Of a stretch of 64,000 nt of DNA, positions 9,101 through 19,233 are shown in pieces. Within the stretch, counting starts at the first letter, position 1, and the number at the start of each line of letters is the position of its first letter. Below the pieces are notes generated by a model. The model was not told the origin of the DNA. It saw only the letters and a program-made list of their open reading frames with translations, and made no database searches. Origin of the DNA: Lachnospiraceae bacterium (GTDB lineage: Bacteria > Bacillota > Clostridia > Lachnospirales > Lachnospiraceae); the NCBI GenBank assembly GCA_021770245.1, contig JAETRI010000012.1:1-64000 (forward strand). Direction: 5' to 3'. Both the position numbers and the translations under genes were made by a program.

Positions 9101-12100
9101 GCTTGCAAAAGAGCTGGGTATACACAGCAAAGAGGTAATAGAGTTCCTTCATGGAAAAGGGGTGGAAGCGAAAGTGGCCCAGAGTTCCATCGAGGAAGAT
9201 GCAACGGCAATGGTTAGGAAACATTTTGGGAGAAACGAAGGAGAAAAACGCACAGTGGAAGAGGGATCTGTGAAGACGGCAGGCGGCGCGCCGGAAACCA
9301 AAGCTGCCAAACCCCAAGAGGCTGTTATGGAGAAGTCAGCCGAAAGCAGGACCGAGAGTAAAGCCGAGAACAGGACGCAGGCACAGGGCGGGGCGCAGTC
9401 CGCTCCCCATGCTTCCGGAGCAAATGCTCAGACGGATGCTCCTGTGAAAAAGAAAAAGAACATCATCTTTGTAAGCAACCCGCATAACAGCAAGATGCAG
9501 CAGGGCCAGAGGCAGGGCGGTGCGAACAGGGCTCCGTCCGCCGGAAACAGTGGAGATAGAAGGAACCAGGGCGGCAATGCCGGAAAGGGTCCCCGGGGAG
9601 GCGGCGCAGGAAATGCTCAGCGCGGCGGACAGTCAAACGGGCAGGGCCGCGGAAACGGGCAGAGCCGCAATCAGGGAAGAATCGGCCTGGAGACACATAA
9701 ACTGATCAAACCCATTACCAAACCCTCCCAGCCACAGATGCCGGACGAACGGCTGGAGGCTGTGAAGAGGCGCCAGGAAGAGGCGGAAAGGGCGGCCAGG
9801 GAAAAAGCGGCAGCGGAAAAACGTGCGGCGGAAGAGGCGGCAGCAGCGGAAAGACTGGCCGCGGAACGAAGCCAGGCAGCAAAAACGGAACCCAGGCAGA
9901 ATGACAGACAGCCTCAGGGCAGGACGGACAGGGATACAAGAAATGAAAGAACGGGCAGAACGGAAAACAGACAGCCAAGAGGCGACAGATCGTTTTCTTC
10001 CGAACGGGGATCGGGACGTACGGATAACCGCGGCTCCAGGGGCGACAGGCCTCAGGGAAGAGGGGACGGATCGAACCGCACGGGTAATAACGGCGGTGGC
10101 AGCCGTCCTGGCGGTGGTTCGAGGAGTGCACAGGGCTTCAACCGTAATGCGGGAGGCGGCAGGCCTGGCAGCGGTGGCGAGCGCTCTGCATCGGAGCGTC
10201 CGCAGGGCCAGGGAGGAAGGCCGGACAATCGATTCAGAAAGCCTGCGCCGGGTAAGGGCTTTGTTCCCGAAACGCCCATCAAGGAAGGCGAGAAACACAG
10301 GGAAGAGGAGAAGCGCCGCAACAGCCAGGAGAAAGACAGGCGCTCCAAGAAAGACCACATTTACGAAGAGGACAACAGCAAGGCAAAGGGCAAATTAAAG
10401 AATAAGCCGGGAAGGTTCATCAAGCCCGAACCCGTGAAGGAGGAAGCGAAAGAAGAGCAGATCAAGGTGATCACGCTTCCGGATACCATTACCATCAAGG
10501 ATCTGGCGGATAAGATGAAGGTCCAGGCGGCTGCGATTATCAAAAAGCTGTTCCTGGAAGGCAAAATCGTGACGCTCAACCAGGAGATTTCCTATGAGGA
10601 TGCGGAAGGGATTGCGATCGAATACGATATCATCTGCGAGAAGGAAGTCAAGGTGGATGTCATCGAGGAGCTGTTGAAGGAGGAGGAAGAAAAGCCGGAA
10701 GATATGGTTTCCAGGCCTCCGGTTATCTGTGTTATGGGTCATGTTGACCACGGTAAAACTTCCCTTCTGGATGCCATCCGGAAAACGAACGTGACGGACC
10801 GGGAGGCGGGCGGCATCACCCAGCATATCGGCGCCTATACCGTACAGATCAACGGGGAGAGGATCACGTTCCTGGATACCCCCGGTCATGAGGCATTTAC
10901 GGCAATGCGGATGCGCGGCGCCAATGCCACGGATATTGCGGTACTGGTGGTGGCGGCGGACGACGGCGTCATGCCCCAGACGGTGGAGGCCATCAACCAT
11001 GCAAAGGCTGCCGGAATCGAGATCATCGTGGCCGTGAACAAGATCGATAAGCCCAATGCGAATATTGACAGGGTGAAGCAGGAGCTGGCTGAATACGAAC
11101 TGATTCCCGAGGAATGGGGAGGAAGCACCGTATTTGCGCCCGTATCGGCCAAGACCGGGGAGGGAATCAATCAGCTTTTGGAAATGATCCTGTTAACCGC
11201 AGAAATTCTGGAGCTGAAGGCCAATCCCAACAGGCAGGCCAGAGGCCTTGTTATCGAAGCGGAGCTGGATAAGGGACGGGGTCCTGTGGCCACCGTACTG
11301 GTACAGAAGGGAACCCTTCATGTGGGCGACTTTATTTCCGCAGGTGCGAGCCATGGTAAGGTGCGGGCCATGATCGACGATAAGGGAAGACGTGTGAAAG
11401 AAGCGATCCCTTCCACCCCTGTGGAGATCCTGGGTCTTTCCGATGTCCCGGGCGCGGGCGAGGTATTCCTCTCCCATGCCAACGATAAAGAGGCGAGAAG
11501 CTACGCGGAAACATTTATCGCTCAGAATAAAGAAAAGAAACTGGAAGAAACTAAGAGTAAGATGTCCCTGGACGATCTGTTCAATCAGATTCAGGAAGGC
11601 AACCTGAAGGAACTGAACCTGATCGTCAAGGCCGACGTGCAGGGTAGTGTGGAAGCGGTGAAACAGAGCCTTCTGAAGCTGTCCAACGAGGAAGTGGTAG
11701 TGAAATGCATTCATGGCGGCGTCGGAGCCATCAACGAGTCCGACGTTACGCTGGCAGCCACCTCCAATGCCATCATTATAGGCTTCAATGTGAGGCCGGA
11801 TTCCACCGCCAAAGCTACGGCGGAAAGGGAAGGCGTGGACATCAGGCTGTATAAGGTGATCTATCAGGCCATAGAGGATGTGGAAGCGGCCATGAAGGGC
11901 ATGCTGGATCCCATCTTTGAGGAAAAGGTGATCGGCCATGCGGAGATCCGCCAGATATTCAAGGCGTCCGCGGTGGGGAACATTGCCGGTTCCTATGTGC
12001 TTGACGGGGAATTCGTGCGCGACAGCAAGATCAGGATCACCAGGGAAGGAGATCAGATCTATGAAGGATCTCTGGCCAGCCTGAAGCGCTTCAAGGATGA

Positions 12101-12212
12101 CGTGAAGGAGGTTCGTGCCGGATTTGAATGCGGTTTCGTATTTGACGGATTTGATCAGATCCAGGAGGGGGATCTCGTGGAAGCCTATATTATGGTGGAA
12201 GTGCCCAGATGA
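9078..12212 (+). CDS. infB: Translation initiation factor IF-2 with an extended Gly/Arg/Asn/Gln-rich N-terminus
   Basis: [59 protein letters not shown]. Confidence 0.97.
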   Translation: MAKTKIFELAKELGIHSKEVIEFLHGKGVEAKVAQSSIEEDATAMVRKHFGRNEGEKRTVEEGSVKTAGGAPETKAAKPQEAVMEKSAESRTESKAENRTQAQGGAQSAPHASGANAQTDAPVKKKKNIIFVSNPHNSKMQQGQRQGGANRAPSAGNSGDRRNQGGNAGKGPRGGGAGNAQRGGQSNGQGRGNGQSRNQGRIGLETHKLIKPITKPSQPQMPDERLEAVKRRQEEAERAAREKAAAEKRAAEEAAAAERLAAERSQAAKTEPRQNDRQPQGRTDRDTRNERTGRTENRQPRGDRSFSSERGSGRTDNRGSRGDRPQGRGDGSNRTGNNGGGSRPGGGSRSAQGFNRNAGGGRPGSGGERSASERPQGQGGRPDNRFRKPAPGKGFVPETPIKEGEKHREEEKRRNSQEKDRRSKKDHIYEEDNSKAKGKLKNKPGRFIKPEPVKEEAKEEQIKVITLPDTITIKDLADKMKVQAAAIIKKLFLEGKIVTLNQEISYEDAEGIAIEYDIICEKEVKVDVIEELLKEEEEKPEDMVSRPPVICVMGHVDHGKTSLLDAIRKTNVTDREAGGITQHIGAYTVQINGERITFLDTPGHEAFTAMRMRGANATDIAVLVVAADDGVMPQTVEAINHAKAAGIEIIVAVNKIDKPNANIDRVKQELAEYELIPEEWGGSTVFAPVSAKTGEGINQLLEMILLTAEILELKANPNRQARGLVIEAELDKGRGPVATVLVQKGTLHVGDFISAGASHGKVRAMIDDKGRRVKEAIPSTPVEILGLSDVPGAGEVFLSHANDKEARSYAETFIAQNKEKKLEETKSKMSLDDLFNQIQEGNLKELNLIVKADVQGSVEAVKQSLLKLSNEEVVVKCIHGGVGAINESDVTLAATSNAIIIGFNVRPDSTAKATAEREGVDIRLYKVIYQAIEDVEAAMKGMLDPIFEEKVIGHAEIRQIFKASAVGNIAGSYVLDGEFVRDSKIRITREGDQIYEGSLASLKRFKDDVKEVRAGFECGFVFDGFDQIQEGDLVEAYIMVEVPR

Positions 12213-12254
12213 TTTCGGTTCCCTCCCGTCTGATCGGAAAGGCATGTAATCGTT

Positions 12255-12614
12255 ATGAAAAAAAACAGTGTAAAAAATACCCGGATCAATGCGGAGGTGC
12301 AGCGAGTTTTAGCCGAGCTGATCCGGGGAGAGATCAAGGATCCCAGGATAGCCCCGCTCACCTCCGTGGTGGCGGTGGAGGTATCCCCGGATTTAAAGAC
12401 CGCCAAGGCGTGGATCAGCGTGCTTGGGGACGAGAAGGCCATTGAGGATACGCTGAAGGGGCTGCAGAGCGCGTCCGGCTTCATCAAGAGCAGGATTGCG
12501 AAGGAAATCAACCTGCGCGTTACGCCGGAAATTATTTTCCGTATGGACCAGTCCATTGCATACGGCGTGAATATGTCCCATAGAATAGATGAAGTAATGG
12601 GCAACGGGCAGTAG
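12255..12614 (+). CDS. rbfA: Ribosome-binding factor A
   Basis: RINAEVQRVLAELIRGEIKDPRIAPLTSVVAVEVSPDLKTAKAWISVLG. Confidence 0.94.
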   Translation: MKKNSVKNTRINAEVQRVLAELIRGEIKDPRIAPLTSVVAVEVSPDLKTAKAWISVLGDEKAIEDTLKGLQSASGFIKSRIAKEINLRVTPEIIFRMDQSIAYGVNMSHRIDEVMGNGQ

Positions 12615-12634
12615 AAAACGGACGGAGGTGTTCT

Positions 12635-13600
12635 ATGAATCTGCTGGAAGAATGTAAAGGGGCAAAAAGAATCGGCATCAGTGGCCATATTCGTCCGGAC
12701 GGAGACTGCGTGGGGGCGTGCATGGGACTCTATCTGTACCTGACGAAGAAAATGCCCGGGACACAGATAAAGGTTTTTCTGGAAAAACCGGCGGATGTTT
12801 TCAGGCGGATCAGCCGGATCGAGGAGTTGGACAGCGACTACGGTGACAAAGAGCGTTTCGACGTGTTTTTTGCCCTGGATGCCGTTCCGGACCGGCTGGG
12901 GAAAGCGGAGCGTTATTATCGGGAGGCGCATAAAAAAATCAATATCGATCATCATATCAGCAATCCGGGCAGCAGCGGGGATGTCAATTATGTATTTCCA
13001 AAGGCCAGCTCCACCAGCGAGCTGATCTACCGTCTGATCGGGATGCGGGAGCTGGATCGGGATATCGCCCAGGCCCTCTATATCGGTTTGATCCATGATA
13101 CCGGCGTGTTCCGTTATTCCAATACCTCCCCGGAGACCCTGCGGGCGGCGGCTGACCTGGTTTCCTTCGGGTTTGACTTTAGCGAGCTGATCGAAGAAAC
13201 CTTTTACGAAAAGACCTACCTGCAGACACAGATCCTCGGACGCGCGCTGCTGGAAAGTATTCTTTTCATGCACGGACGATGCGTCGTGAGCGTGCTGGAC
13301 CGCAAGACCATGAATTTCTATGGGGCAAGTCCCCATGATCTGGACGGGATCGTCAGTCAGCTGCGGGAGATCGCAGGTGTGGAATGTGCCATCTTCATGT
13401 ATGAGACGGGCGTGCTGGAATATAAAGTAAGCATGCGGTCCGGCGGTAAGGTGGATGTGGCGGCGATCGCTTCCTATTTCGGAGGCGGGGGCCATAAACG
13501 CGCGGCGGGCTGCTCCATGAACGGAACGAGCCATGACGTGATCAATAACCTTTCTCTACATATCGAAAGACAATTGGAGGAGGACGGACGGCAGCCCTGA
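12635..13600 (+). CDS. nrnA: DHH/DHHA1 bifunctional oligoribonuclease / PAP phosphatase (NrnA-like)
   Basis: ISGHIRPDGDCVGACMGLY, INIDHHISN, GGGGHKRAAG. Confidence 0.92.
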   Translation: MNLLEECKGAKRIGISGHIRPDGDCVGACMGLYLYLTKKMPGTQIKVFLEKPADVFRRISRIEELDSDYGDKERFDVFFALDAVPDRLGKAERYYREAHKKINIDHHISNPGSSGDVNYVFPKASSTSELIYRLIGMRELDRDIAQALYIGLIHDTGVFRYSNTSPETLRAAADLVSFGFDFSELIEETFYEKTYLQTQILGRALLESILFMHGRCVVSVLDRKTMNFYGASPHDLDGIVSQLREIAGVECAIFMYETGVLEYKVSMRSGGKVDVAAIASYFGGGGHKRAAGCSMNGTSHDVINNLSLHIERQLEEDGRQP

Positions 13601-13631
13601 TTCCGGAAGGCGGTACGGACGGCCGGATCCC

Positions 13632-13735
13632 GCGGGAGGGGCGCAGGAAGCCTGTATGACGCTGCTGCGGCTCCGGAGATATCCCGCCCGGCCCTGCGCC
13701 CTGCGGGAGGGCGCAGGAAACTTGTACGACGCTGC
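13632..13735 (+). repeat. Short direct duplication in the nrnA-truB intergenic region
   Basis: gcgggaggggcgcaggaagcctgtatgacgctgc (13632-13665) versus gcgggagggcgcaggaaacttgtacgacgctgc (13703-13735). Confidence 0.7.
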
Positions 13736-13768
13736 CCGGGGCGGAGCGAACGTGTGTTGCGGATTATG

Positions 13769-14665
13769 ATGAACGGAATTATAATTGTGAACAAAGAAGC
13801 GGGGTTTACCTCCCACGATGTGGTGGCAAAGCTCCGCGGTATATGCGGGCAGAAGAAAATCGGCCATACAGGTACCCTGGATCCGGATGCGGTCGGGGTA
13901 CTTCCTGTGTGCCTAGGAAATGCCACAAAGCTCTGCGACATGCTCACGGACAGAAGCAAAGAGTACGAAGCGGTGCTTCTTCTGGGAAAAGAAACGGACA
14001 CCCAGGATCTGTCCGGCCGGGTACTGAAAGAGTGTGCGGTAGATGTGGCAGCCGAGAAGGTACAGGAGACGATTCTTTCCTTTGTGGGCGGATATGATCA
14101 GATTCCTCCTATGTATTCCGCCCTGAAGGTGAACGGAAAAAAGCTTTACGAGCTGGCCCGGGCAGGGAAAGAGGTGGAACGGGCGGGAAGACGAGTGGAT
14201 ATTTCCTCCATTGAGATCCTGGAGACGGCGCTTCCCCGGGTCCGGTTTCGGGTATGCTGTTCCAAGGGAACCTATATCCGTACGCTCTGCCACGACATCG
14301 GCAGGAAACTCGGCTGCGGCGGAGCGATGCAAAGCTTAAAAAGAACCCGCGTAGGAGAATTCTGCCTGCAGGATGCCCTTTCGCTGGAGGAGATCGAAGC
14401 CTTGAAGCGGGAGGGATGTCTGGAAGGAAAGCTGATTCCGGTAGAGGAGATGTTCCGGGAATATCCCAGGCTCGTCCTTATGCCGGATGCCTGCAGGATG
14501 GCGGAAAACGGAAATGCGCTCTATCCTTCGCAGTTTACTGCGCGGACAGGCTCTCGGAAAGAAGGGGAACGGATCCGGGTGTGTTCCGCACAGGATCGGT
14601 TCTACGGCGTTTACGCCTGGAATGCCGGACAGGGCCGGTATCTTCCGGTGAAGATGTTCCTGTAG
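13769..14665 (+). CDS. truB: tRNA pseudouridine synthase B
   Basis: NGIIIVNKEAGFTSHDVVAKLRGICGQKKIGHTGTLDPDAVGVLPVCLGNATKL. Confidence 0.96.
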   Translation: MNGIIIVNKEAGFTSHDVVAKLRGICGQKKIGHTGTLDPDAVGVLPVCLGNATKLCDMLTDRSKEYEAVLLLGKETDTQDLSGRVLKECAVDVAAEKVQETILSFVGGYDQIPPMYSALKVNGKKLYELARAGKEVERAGRRVDISSIEILETALPRVRFRVCCSKGTYIRTLCHDIGRKLGCGGAMQSLKRTRVGEFCLQDALSLEEIEALKREGCLEGKLIPVEEMFREYPRLVLMPDACRMAENGNALYPSQFTARTGSRKEGERIRVCSAQDRFYGVYAWNAGQGRYLPVKMFL

Positions 14666-14706
14666 GGAAGGAAGAAGGAACTTGGCCGGTGAAAGCGAGT
14701 GGTGCG

Positions 14707-15681
14707 ATGCAGATAATATCAGGAACGACAGATTTTGCCTGTGCCGGTAATACGGCCGTGGCAATCGGAAAATTTGACGGAATCCATAGGGGGCACAGAA
14801 AGCTTCTGGATCAGATCCTGAAGGCGAAGGAAGACGGCCTGTTGGCGGCCGTATTCACCTTTGAGCCGTCTCCCGGCGTGTTTTTTACCGGAAAGCCCCA
14901 GGCAGTATTGACCACCAGGGAGGAAAAGCGTGAGGCCTTTCGGCGGATGGGAATCGATATCCTGATCGAATTCCCTATGAATGCACAGACTGCGGCCACG
15001 CCTGCGGAGACATTCGTGCAGGATATCCTTTGCGGAAGGCTGCATACCCGTTTCCTGGCGGCGGGAACGGATCTTTCCTTCGGCGGAGGCGGCAGGGGGG
15101 ACTGGCATCTTCTGCGGGCAATGGCAGGTAAGCTGGGATACCAGGTCCGGGTGATCGACAAGATCCTGTACGAGGGAAGGGAAATCAGTTCCACCTATAT
15201 TAAGGAGGAAATCTCCCGGGGGAAAATGGAGCTGGCGGCCCGGCTGCTGGGAGAACCCTATTGCGTTTCCGGAGAGGTGATGCATGGAAAACGGCTGGGA
15301 AGGACTCTGGGAATGCCTACGGTCAACCTTCTGCCACCGGCGGATAAGCTGCTTCCTCCTAACGGCGTATATCTGTCCCGAATCGCTTTTGAGGGCAGGT
15401 ACTACAACGGGATCACCAATATCGGATGCAGGCCCACGGTGAGCAGCTCCGGCCGGATGAGCGTGGAAACCTATCTCTACGATTTCCGGAGGGAAATTTA
15501 CGGAGATTATGTGGAAGTCGGCCTCCACGCTTTCAGACGGCCAGAAAAAAAGTTTTCCGGAGTAGAAGAATTGAAGGAAAATATGGCTCTCGATATCGCG
15601 GCCGGTCGGGAATATTGGCAGCATCGGCCGGACAGGCGGCAGACAGGCGGCGTCTGTGAGACTGCAGGGGATCCGGACTGA
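14707..15681 (+). CDS. ribF: Bifunctional riboflavin kinase / FAD synthetase
   Basis: AVAIGKFDGIHRGHRKLL...GEVMHGKRLGRTLGMPTVNL...PNGVYLSR. Confidence 0.94.
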   Translation: MQIISGTTDFACAGNTAVAIGKFDGIHRGHRKLLDQILKAKEDGLLAAVFTFEPSPGVFFTGKPQAVLTTREEKREAFRRMGIDILIEFPMNAQTAATPAETFVQDILCGRLHTRFLAAGTDLSFGGGGRGDWHLLRAMAGKLGYQVRVIDKILYEGREISSTYIKEEISRGKMELAARLLGEPYCVSGEVMHGKRLGRTLGMPTVNLLPPADKLLPPNGVYLSRIAFEGRYYNGITNIGCRPTVSSSGRMSVETYLYDFRREIYGDYVEVGLHAFRRPEKKFSGVEELKENMALDIAAGREYWQHRPDRRQTGGVCETAGDPD

Positions 15682-15699
15682 TTTTGTTCTTGAGCAGCC

Positions 15700-15768
15700 G
15701 ATCGGCGTAACAGTTCCGCCACCTCGCAGGATCCCGGACGCCGGGGTGGCGGAACCGTTACGCCGATC
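15700..15768 (+). other. Large inverted repeat (24-nt arms, 1 mismatch) downstream of ribF
   Basis: gatcggcgtaacagttccgccacc ... ggtggcggaaccgttacgccgatc; no following T tract. Confidence 0.75.
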
Positions 15769-15918
15769 CGGAAAAATTTCGCTTTCTCTCTTGTATCTTT
15801 CCAAAGAATCCCTTAGAATATAAAGCAAGGGTATACTTGAAGGAACGGCAAAAGATACGATCCCGTGCCTGGGGCATCAAAAGAATGCCGGTGCGGGACA
15901 GGGAGGAAATGCGGAAAA

Positions 15919-17598
15919 ATGAGTATAGGTGCGATGCTGCTTTCACTTGCAGGCGGATTGGGCCTGTTTTTATTCGGAATGAATCTGATGAGCGAAAGCA
16001 TCGAAAAAGCCGCCGGAGCAAAGCTGAGGGATATTCTGGAGATGTTCACCAGCAATCCTTTCTTTGGCATGCTGGTGGGAGTCTTCTTCACTGCCGTAAT
16101 CCAGTCGTCATCGGCATGTACGGTGATGGTGGTCAGTTTTGTAAATTCGGGCCTGATGAATCTGAATCAGGCCGCAGGGGTGATCTTCGGGGCCAACATC
16201 GGCACCACGGTGACCTCTCAGCTCGTATCTTTTAACCTGTCTGAAATTGCTCCGGTGATCCTTCTCGTGGGTGTCCTGGGAGTCATGTTTTCCACAAAGC
16301 AGTCCGTTATCAAGATCAGCAATATTATCGTAGGCTTCGGTATCCTTTTCATGGGATTGTCGGGAATGTCGGGCGCCATGTCCGGCATGCGGGATATGCA
16401 GCAGATCGTGTGGATCTTATCCTCCCTGCGCAGCCCCATTTTGGCGATTCTGGTGGGAACCGTCCTGACAGCGGTGATTCAGAGCTCCTCCGTAACGGTG
16501 AGCATCGTCCTTTTAATGGCCAATCAGGGGCTTTTGGAGCTTCCGATCTGTCTGTTCATCATCCTGGGATGTAACATAGGGGCGTGCACCTCGGCGCTGC
16601 TCGCAAGCCTGAGCGGGAAAAAGGAGGCCAAGCGGGCCGCCATGATCCATTTCCTCTTTAACGTGATCGGAACCATCCTGATGTATATGATCCTGAAGCT
16701 GGCAATGGCCCCCGTGCTGTCGCTTTTACATATGGTATCGGGGGATAATCCGGGAAGGCTTGTGGCGAATGCCCATACGATTTTCAAGATTTTCCAGGTG
16801 ATCGTTTTATTCCCCTTCTCCGGGGGGATCGTGAAGATGACCTATCTGTTGATACCCGGGGAAGAGCGGAAGACGGACGACCGCGACAGTTATACGTTGA
16901 AGTACATCGGAGGGAAAACAGTGTTTAATCCGGCCACCGCAGTGGTGGAGGCCGATAAGGAATTGGGGCGGATGGCCACTTTGGCCGCCGACAATCTAAA
17001 CCGGGCGATGAATGCCCTGATTACGCTGGATGAGGAGGATATCCAGACGGTCTATGAAGTGGAGAAGAATATCGATTTTTTGAATCACGCGATTACGGAT
17101 TATCTGGTGAAGATCAATCAGACCACGCTTCCTTTGGAGGATCAGAAAAGCATCGGCGCGCTGTTTCATATCGTGAACGATATCGAACGGATCGGAGACC
17201 ACGCGGAAAACGTGGCGGATGCGGCGGTGCAGAGGAAGGAAATGGGAGTGGTCTTCAGCAAAGCGGCCCAGCGGGAACTGGGAGAGATGATGGACAAGGT
17301 CAACCTGATCCTGCGATATGCCTTTGAGATGTTTTCCACCGGTTCGGACAGACATGCCGGCGATGTGGAGAGGCTGGAGAATTCCATCGACGAGCTGGAG
17401 AGGCGGGTCCAGACCTCTCATATCGAACGCCTGACGAGAAATGTATGTACGCCCGAGGCCAGCATGATCTTCTCCGATATCGTGAGCGGCCTGGAGAGGG
17501 TTGCGGACCACGCCACCAACATCGCTTTCTGCCTGTATGAAGCGGAGGAGGATGCGGAGCATGTCCGCAGAAGGGATCAGAAGGTGCTCGCCGGCTGA
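15919..17598 (+). CDS. Na/Pi-cotransporter family protein with C-terminal PhoU-like domain
   Basis: GLGLFLFGMNLMSESIEKAAG, QSSSACTVMVVSFVNSGLM, GANIGTTVTSQL, PhoU-like helical C-terminus. Confidence 0.92.
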   Translation: MSIGAMLLSLAGGLGLFLFGMNLMSESIEKAAGAKLRDILEMFTSNPFFGMLVGVFFTAVIQSSSACTVMVVSFVNSGLMNLNQAAGVIFGANIGTTVTSQLVSFNLSEIAPVILLVGVLGVMFSTKQSVIKISNIIVGFGILFMGLSGMSGAMSGMRDMQQIVWILSSLRSPILAILVGTVLTAVIQSSSVTVSIVLLMANQGLLELPICLFIILGCNIGACTSALLASLSGKKEAKRAAMIHFLFNVIGTILMYMILKLAMAPVLSLLHMVSGDNPGRLVANAHTIFKIFQVIVLFPFSGGIVKMTYLLIPGEERKTDDRDSYTLKYIGGKTVFNPATAVVEADKELGRMATLAADNLNRAMNALITLDEEDIQTVYEVEKNIDFLNHAITDYLVKINQTTLPLEDQKSIGALFHIVNDIERIGDHAENVADAAVQRKEMGVVFSKAAQRELGEMMDKVNLILRYAFEMFSTGSDRHAGDVERLENSIDELERRVQTSHIERLTRNVCTPEASMIFSDIVSGLERVADHATNIAFCLYEAEEDAEHVRRRDQKVLAG

Positions 17599-17715
17599 AG
17601 ATAAAACCTGCGGCGCTTTCCGTGTCAGACGGAAGACTGTGGACATTCCATAGGGTTGTCCGGTTCTTCTTTTACCGGAATTTTGCAGATGGAAGATATT
17701 GATATACGATTTTAT

Positions 17716-17744
17716 TTGACAAGTGCATGAGAAATGATTATACT
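17716..17744 (+). promoter_or_regulatory. Predicted sigma-A promoter of the NlpC/P60 gene
   Basis: TTGACA - 17 nt - TATACT. Confidence 0.75.
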
Positions 17745-17847
17745 AAAAATGTAACAAATTTGTAATAAATTGAAAGGAAGCTGTAAAGAATACGAAGTAA
17801 CACAGGGTTCTGCGGAGTGTTGTATAGATCGGGAGAAGGAATTACTT

Positions 17848-18876
17848 ATGTTAAGAAGAACGAGAATCGCCGGGCTTTTGGCGGCCGGAATGATATGGGG
17901 GATGGGGCTTACCGCATTTGCTTCCGAGACGGGTTTATCCATACCGTCTGCGGGTGTCGGTGAAATTTTAGAAGCCAATCTGGAAGAAGAGGAATATCTC
18001 GCGGCGGCTGAGGAAGCCAGGGCGGAACGCAAGGCGGTCTATGGCTTCAGCAACCTTGGGGTTGCCAATGTATCCGACCATCTGAACGTGCGCGAGACGC
18101 CGGGAGAAGACGGAAAACTGGTGGGGAAGATGAGCAAGGACAGCGGGTGCGAGGTCCTGGAGATTTCCGACGGCTGGGCACATATCCGTTCCGGCAAGGT
18201 AAGCGGTTATGTCAAAATGGACTTCCTTCTCACCGGACAGGCGGCCAGGGACAGGGCGGATAAAGTGGCTACGTACATGGCGGTCTGTAACTCGGGAGGC
18301 CTGCGCGTCCGGGAGGAGCCGAGCACGGAGAGCCCGATCATCACGCTGGTGGCCGAGGGTGAGGAACTGGAAGTGAAGGAGCAGCTGGACGGATGGGTGA
18401 AGATCATGCTGGATGATGAGGAAGCCTATGTGTCCGCCGAATATGTGGATATCGCGAAGAAGCTGGAGCGCGCCGTGACGCAGACGGAACTGGTTTATGG
18501 TAAAGGAGTGTCCAATGTCCGCGTGGATCTGGTCAACTTTGCGAAACAGTCCCTGGGACGTCCCTATGTGTGGGGCGGGACCAGCTTGACCAAGGGAGCG
18601 GACTGCTCCGGCTTCGTACTCAGCGTATTCCGTAAATACGGCGTATACCTGCCGCATTCCGCCGCGGCGCAGAGTACCATGGGAACGAAGATCAGCCTTT
18701 CCGAAGCGCAGCCGGGGGATTTGGTATTCTATGCGAAGAACGGCCGTGTGAACCACGTAGCCATTTATATCGGTAACGGCCAGGTGATCCATGCGAGTAA
18801 CGAAAGGACGGGAATCAAGATTTCCAATGCTTCCTACCGTACCCCTTATGTGGTAAAACGGATGCTGAGCCAGTAG
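17848..18876 (+). CDS. Secreted SH3b-domain NlpC/P60 cell-wall hydrolase
   Basis: Signal peptide; two SH3b-like repeats (LNVRETPGEDGKLVGKM; GGLRVREEPSTESPIITLV); YVWGGTSLTKGADCSGFV, HVAIYIGNGQVIHA catalytic motifs. Confidence 0.92.
   Translation: MLRRTRIAGLLAAGMIWGMGLTAFASETGLSIPSAGVGEILEANLEEEEYLAAAEEARAERKAVYGFSNLGVANVSDHLNVRETPGEDGKLVGKMSKDSGCEVLEISDGWAHIRSGKVSGYVKMDFLLTGQAARDRADKVATYMAVCNSGGLRVREEPSTESPIITLVAEGEELEVKEQLDGWVKIMLDDEEAYVSAEYVDIAKKLERAVTQTELVYGKGVSNVRVDLVNFAKQSLGRPYVWGGTSLTKGADCSGFVLSVFRKYGVYLPHSAAAQSTMGTKISLSEAQPGDLVFYAKNGRVNHVAIYIGNGQVIHASNERTGIKISNASYRTPYVVKRMLSQ
18085..18150 (+). repeat. 66-nt inverted-repeat arm inside the NlpC/P60 gene (partner 18989-19054)
   Basis: 65/66 nt identical to the reverse complement of 18989-19054; single difference at 18121. 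Confidence 0.92.
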
Positions 18877-18921
18877 GGAAGCGAAAGCCGGAAACGATAG
18901 GATCATGATATTTTTATAACC

Positions 18922-18985
18922 GAAAAAAGCAGGGCATATCGGGAGCCGGAGGAACAGATCGTCCGGCATGCCGGTATGCCTTTTC
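18922..18985 (+). terminator. Probable terminator of the NlpC/P60 gene
   Basis: agggcatatcgg ... ccggtatgcc followed by tttt. Confidence 0.55.
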
Positions 18986-18988
18986 TAT

Positions 18989-19054
18989 GCACCCGCTGTC
19001 CTTGCTCATCTTCCCCATCAGTTTTCCGTCTTCTCCCGGCGTCTCGCGCACGTT
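18989..19054 (-). pseudogene. Inverted 22-codon fragment of the neighbouring NlpC/P60 gene
   Basis: Minus-strand NVRETPGEDGKLMGKMSKDSGC versus gene NVRETPGEDGKLVGKMSKDSGC. Confidence 0.9.
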
Positions 19055-19101
19055 GCTCTCTAAGGATAAAGGTATGGTTTGGCGGAGATCGTTTCGGATC
19101 A

Positions 19102-19206
19102 GGACAAACGTATGCATGAACGGCCCTGTGCCCGGACGGCGCCCCTGCCCTGTCCCGCGCCTGTGGTGATCACAGAGGGGACCATCCCAAAACGCCGGCA
19201 CTTAGC
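19102..19206 (-). repeat. Family B repeat, copy B2 (inverted)
   Basis: Reverse complement: gctaagtgccggcgttttgggatggtcccctctgtgatcaccacaggcgcgggacagggcaggggcgccgtccgggcacagggccgttcatgcatacgtttgtcc. Confidence 0.85.
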
Positions 19207-19233
19207 GAGCGCGTCCTACGCGAGCTTAGTACC

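Noticed and set aside
18085-19054. Diversity-generating retroelement (template/variable repeat pair)
   Set aside because: Only one substitution in 66 nt, no dispersed adenine changes, opposite orientation, and no reverse transcriptase in the window.
18914-19201. Minus-strand 95-aa ORF as an independent gene
   Set aside because: It is a chimera of repeat B2 and the inverted NlpC/P60 fragment, with no RBS-supported start.
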